A stretch of 15,861 nt of DNA from Cyanobium sp. NIES-981 (lineage in GTDB: Bacteria; Cyanobacteriota; Cyanobacteriia; PCC-6307; Cyanobiaceae), in assembly GCA_945907085.1 (NCBI GenBank), contig CAMDSS010000015.1:1-15861 (forward strand), in the 5' to 3' direction. The first letter of the stretch is position 1. Every line of letters begins with the position of its first letter. Under the pieces are notes generated by a model. The model did not search any database, was not told where the DNA came from, and saw nothing but the letters and a program-made list of their open reading frames with translations. Below are positions 13,924 to 15,861 of this stretch, one piece after another. Position numbers and translations under genes: made by a program.

Positions 13924-14582
13924 GGCGGGCTCAGGTGGTCGAGGGCAAGTTGGGCGCGCAGCTGCACCACTGGTGGATTCTCCGCCGAGACCACCTGAAG
14001 CCGCTGGAGTCCAGCCTTCAAGGCGCCATGGGCTGCTGGATCGAGGGGGGAGGCCTTGGCGAGTCCTTCCAATCCCACCGCCACCGCATAGCGCACCACC
14101 CATTCGCCATCGGCGGTGGCGGCCAGGAGTGCGTCGAGGCAGCGGGCCTGGATCGCCGCTTGGCGGGCCGGCTCGAGATCCCCCAGCCGCAAAGCCCCCA
14201 GGCCCTTGGCCGCGGCGCGGCGCACGCTGGCGGCCACATCCGTGCCCAGGGCATCCACCAGCAGCTCCAGGCCGCGCACGTCGCCGATCCCGGCGAGGGC
14301 GCGGACGGCCCAGGCCCGGGCTCCGTAGTTCTCAGGGTCGAGCTGGAGCAAGGCGTCGACCGCCCCAGGCCCCAGGCCAATCAGTCCGTCCACGGCGGCC
14401 ACGGCGGCTCCCGGGTTGTTGAAGCCCAGAACCTCCACCAAGGTGCTGGCCGCGGCGGGGTCGGGGCAGGCCGCGAGGGCCTGGGTGGCGAGCAACAACC
14501 CCTGGCTGCTGTCGGCGCGCTGCACGGCCGCAATCAGTTCGGCGGTGGTCGGACAGGACATCGGCATGGCAGCGGCGCTCAT
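13920..14582 (-). CDS. cpcF: E/F-type phycobilin lyase subunit CpcF
   Basis: The 220-residue alpha-helical HEAT-repeat protein contains repeated units such as ALLQLDPENYGARAWAVRALAGIGD, SVRRAAAKGLGALRLGD and WVVRYAVAVGLEGLA. Together with CpcE it forms the heterodimeric lyase that attaches phycocyanobilin to Cys84 of the phycocyanin alpha subunit, and can also remove it. YGARAWAVRALAGIGDVRGL and the WVVRYAVAVGLE end are typical of CpcF. Identification also rests on the adjacent cpcE, with an ATGA overlap at 14579-14582. Other E/F pairs (PecE/F, RpcE/F) act on related alpha subunits with other bilins, and the exact partner cannot be settled here because no phycocyanin genes are in view. Confidence 0.85.
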   Translation of the reverse strand: MSAAAMPMSCPTTAELIAAVQRADSSQGLLLATQALAACPDPAAASTLVEVLGFNNPGAAVAAVDGLIGLGPGAVDALLQLDPENYGARAWAVRALAGIGDVRGLELLVDALGTDVAASVRRAAAKGLGALRLGDLEPARQAAIQARCLDALLAATADGEWVVRYAVAVGLEGLAKASPLDPAAHGALKAGLQRLQVVSAENPPVVQLRAQLALDHLSPP

Positions 14583-15406
14583 AACAGGGAATCCATGCAG
14601 GCCAGCAACTGGGGGATGCCTGGATCGCCCTTGCCCTGCTCCACAAGACCGCGGAGGGCCATCAGCTTGAGACTATTTTCCGCCAGGGTGCGGCCAATGG
14701 GTTCGAGGGCGGGCCTCCAGCCCGCTGCCCCGAGGTCCATCAAGGCGGCCCGGCGCACCTGCAGCTGGGGATGGTCGAGGAGCTCCACCAGCACGGCACT
14801 CCAGCGGGCGTCACCGCTGAGTTGGAGCAAGGTGCGGGCGGCAGCACTGCGAATGATCGGCCGGCTGTGGGTGGTGAAGGGCTCCACCACGGCCAGCACC
14901 TCGGGGGTGGCGACGCCGATGTCGCCGAGGGCTTCTAGGAGGGCTTCGCAGGGTTCGACCAGCCTTGGGCTGTCGCCGCGTTGGCCGCCGGCCACCTCGG
15001 GCCCGCTTGAGAGACGGCGGCAGAGGGCTGCCACGGCCTCTGGGGCCTGGAGTTCGCCGAGGGCCCGGGCAGCGGCTTCCCTGAGGCCATCATCGGGATC
15101 CTCGAGGGTGTCGAGCAGGTCGGGGATCGCGCAGAGCGCGGCGGGCGCCAATTTGCCCAGGGCCCGGGCGGCATTGCGGGCCACGGCGTTTTCTTCCACC
15201 CCTGCGCCAGTATCACGGGGCCGGCGCAGGCGGAGTGCCCCTTGGAGCAGGGGCACGGCCTCGGGGTGTTGGCTGCGCATGCGGCCCAGCCACCAGGCTC
15301 CGTAGTACTGCTGGGAGGGATCACTGGTTTGGCGAAGGCGGCCCAGGGCTTCCTGCTCACTAATCGGTTCGCCTGCCTGGGGGGGGCTGGCGTCAGCGTC
15401 GGCCAT
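14579..15406 (-). CDS. cpcE: E/F-type phycobilin lyase subunit CpcE
   Basis: The 275-residue HEAT-repeat protein has the CpcE signature DPSQQYYGAWWLGRMR near residues 29-44. Helical repeats follow, including NAVARNAARALGKLA, DGLREAAARALGEL, IIRSAAARTLLQL and LQVRRAALMDLGAAGW. The C-terminal ENSLKLMALRGLVEQ motif is also typical. It is the larger half of the CpcE/CpcF lyase that loads phycocyanobilin onto phycocyanin in the cytoplasm before phycobilisome assembly. It leads a three-gene unit, cpcE-cpcF-phosphatase, with 4-base overlaps. Divergent ho1 supplies biliverdin, the bilin precursor, so the two transcription units serve one pathway. The ATG at 15406 has no strong ribosome binding site directly ahead; CAAGGAG lies about 30 bases upstream, too far to count. 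Confidence 0.88.
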   Translation of the reverse strand: MADADASPPQAGEPISEQEALGRLRQTSDPSQQYYGAWWLGRMRSQHPEAVPLLQGALRLRRPRDTGAGVEENAVARNAARALGKLAPAALCAIPDLLDTLEDPDDGLREAAARALGELQAPEAVAALCRRLSSGPEVAGGQRGDSPRLVEPCEALLEALGDIGVATPEVLAVVEPFTTHSRPIIRSAAARTLLQLSGDARWSAVLVELLDHPQLQVRRAALMDLGAAGWRPALEPIGRTLAENSLKLMALRGLVEQGKGDPGIPQLLACMDSLL

Positions 15407-15703
15407 TGCTGCTGTCGAGAGACGCGGGCTCCTTGTGATGTTGCCAGCACAAGGGCTGGTTTGAAATTCAAGTTTGGGCGTGATTCCTACAGGTTCGCTG
15501 AAGCCCGGCTCTCAATGAGTGAGAGCCAGCCAGGTACCGCAATGACATAAGAGGGGTTTGCGAAGCATTGACTCAGCTGCAGGACCAGTGCGCATGGCGG
15601 GCAACATCACGCCAGTCATGCAACTCTTCGCAAAGTGCCGAACCAGATCATCTTGCCCCCTCTAAGTTGCTGCCGGCATCTATGTTCCTCAGATCGGCAC
15701 CCA
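15407..15703. promoter_or_regulatory. Divergent control region between cpcE and ho1, rich in dyads
   Basis: No gene is seen in these 297 bases, which must hold the promoters of both divergent units. Symmetric elements are CCAGC/GCTGG (15444-15448/15455-15459), the near-palindrome TTGAAATTCAA (15461-15471), and a perfect 8-bp stem GGCTCTCA-ATGAG-TGAGAGCC (15507-15527). A 9-base inverted pair TTTGCGAAG/CTTCGCAAA (15557-15565/15626-15634) encloses an imperfect dyad GCATGGCG...CGCCAGTCATGC (15592-15621). None is followed by a T-run. They are candidate operators or leader hairpins. No convincing -10/-35 pair could be fixed by eye. Confidence 0.5.
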
Positions 15704-15861
15704 ATGTCTGTTGCCCTGGCTTCCCAACTCCGTGAAGGCACCAAAAAGGCCCACACGATGGCTGAGAACACCGGCTTTGTGAGCTGCTTCCTCAAAGGTG
15801 TGGTCGACAAGGTGAGCTACCGCACCCTGGTGGCAGACCTCTTCTTCGTGTATTCGGCCAT
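15704..15861 (+). CDS. ho1: Heme oxygenase HO1 (5' part, runs off the right edge)
   Basis: Only 52 codons plus two bases are present. They read MSVALASQLREGTKKAHTMA and on to VVDKVSYRTLVADLFFVYSA, the N-terminus of cyanobacterial/plastid heme oxygenase. The proximal heme ligand is His17 in KKAH. The enzyme opens heme to biliverdin IXalpha with ferredoxin and O2, releasing iron and CO; biliverdin is then reduced to phycocyanobilin or phycoerythrobilin. The gene is divergent from cpcE, whose product attaches the finished bilin to phycocyanin. There is no obvious Shine-Dalgarno sequence before the ATG. Confidence 0.95.
   Translation, partial: MSVALASQLREGTKKAHTMAENTGFVSCFLKGVVDKVSYRTLVADLFFVYSA

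Noticed and set aside
13917..15305. 462-codon plus-strand frame opposite cpcE/cpcF
   Set aside because: It spans two real genes in antisense, has Arg/Ser/Ala-biased composition and no domain.
1..15861. CRISPR arrays, insertion sequences, phage genes or integration sites
   Set aside because: No regularly spaced repeats, transposase or integrase motifs, or tRNA-fragment duplications were seen. The gene set is ordinary cyanobacterial core.

Overview
The window is GC-rich, densely packed bacterial DNA from a cyanobacterium, most likely a picocyanobacterium of the Synechococcus/Cyanobium group. Three things support this: phycobilisome genes (cpcE, cpcF and a plant/cyanobacterial-type heme oxygenase), a CCB1-type protein for cytochrome b6 heme attachment, and a fused panC/cmk gene. 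The genus is inference from gene content and base composition; the cyanobacterial assignment is firm. Genes sit on both strands with gaps of a few bases, several 4-bp ATGA overlaps, and mostly weak Shine-Dalgarno sequences. I see no insertion sequence, prophage, CRISPR array or integrase.

Layout. 1-1874 (minus): 5' part of rodA, running off the left edge, preceded by an Mrp-type Fe-S carrier ATPase. 1985-3073 (plus): hemF. 3036-4487 (minus): a secreted amidase-like zinc hydrolase whose 3' end overlaps hemF, then a CCB1-type membrane protein. 4520-5224 (plus): a stand-alone RNase D-like exonuclease. 5253-6820 (minus): a lipid-A-disaccharide-synthase-related protein translationally coupled to a 96-aa unknown protein. 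6864-6934 (plus): tRNA-Cys(GCA). 7018-7916: three small or secreted Cys-containing proteins of unknown function. 7940-8935 (plus): aldo/keto reductase. 8946-9584 (minus): conserved-looking unknown protein. 9757-10797 (minus): purM with its own terminator. 10798-11229: the only long non-coding gap. 11230-13429 (plus): rlpA-like protein, two strong hairpins, then the panC/cmk fusion. 13426-15406 (minus): cpcE-cpcF-low-molecular-weight tyrosine phosphatase, linked by ATGA overlaps. 15704 to the right edge (plus): heme oxygenase ho1.

Themes. Several genes serve tetrapyrrole and photosynthetic cofactor supply: hemF (protoporphyrin pathway), CCB1 (heme on cytochrome b6), ho1 (biliverdin for bilins) and cpcE/cpcF (bilin attachment to phycocyanin). 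A second theme is the cell envelope: rodA, the amidase, rlpA and the lipid-A-related protein. The rest is housekeeping (purM, panC/cmk, tRNA-Cys, exonuclease, Mrp).

I do not see a clear new multi-gene system. The points most worth a second look are the hairpin-plus-terminator leader squeezed directly in front of panC/cmk, the dyad-rich divergent cpcE/ho1 region, the coupled phosphatase behind the bilin lyase genes, the small Cys-protein cluster beside tRNA-Cys, and short local duplications at gene ends. All promoter and RNA-structure statements come from reading by eye, without folding or database searches.
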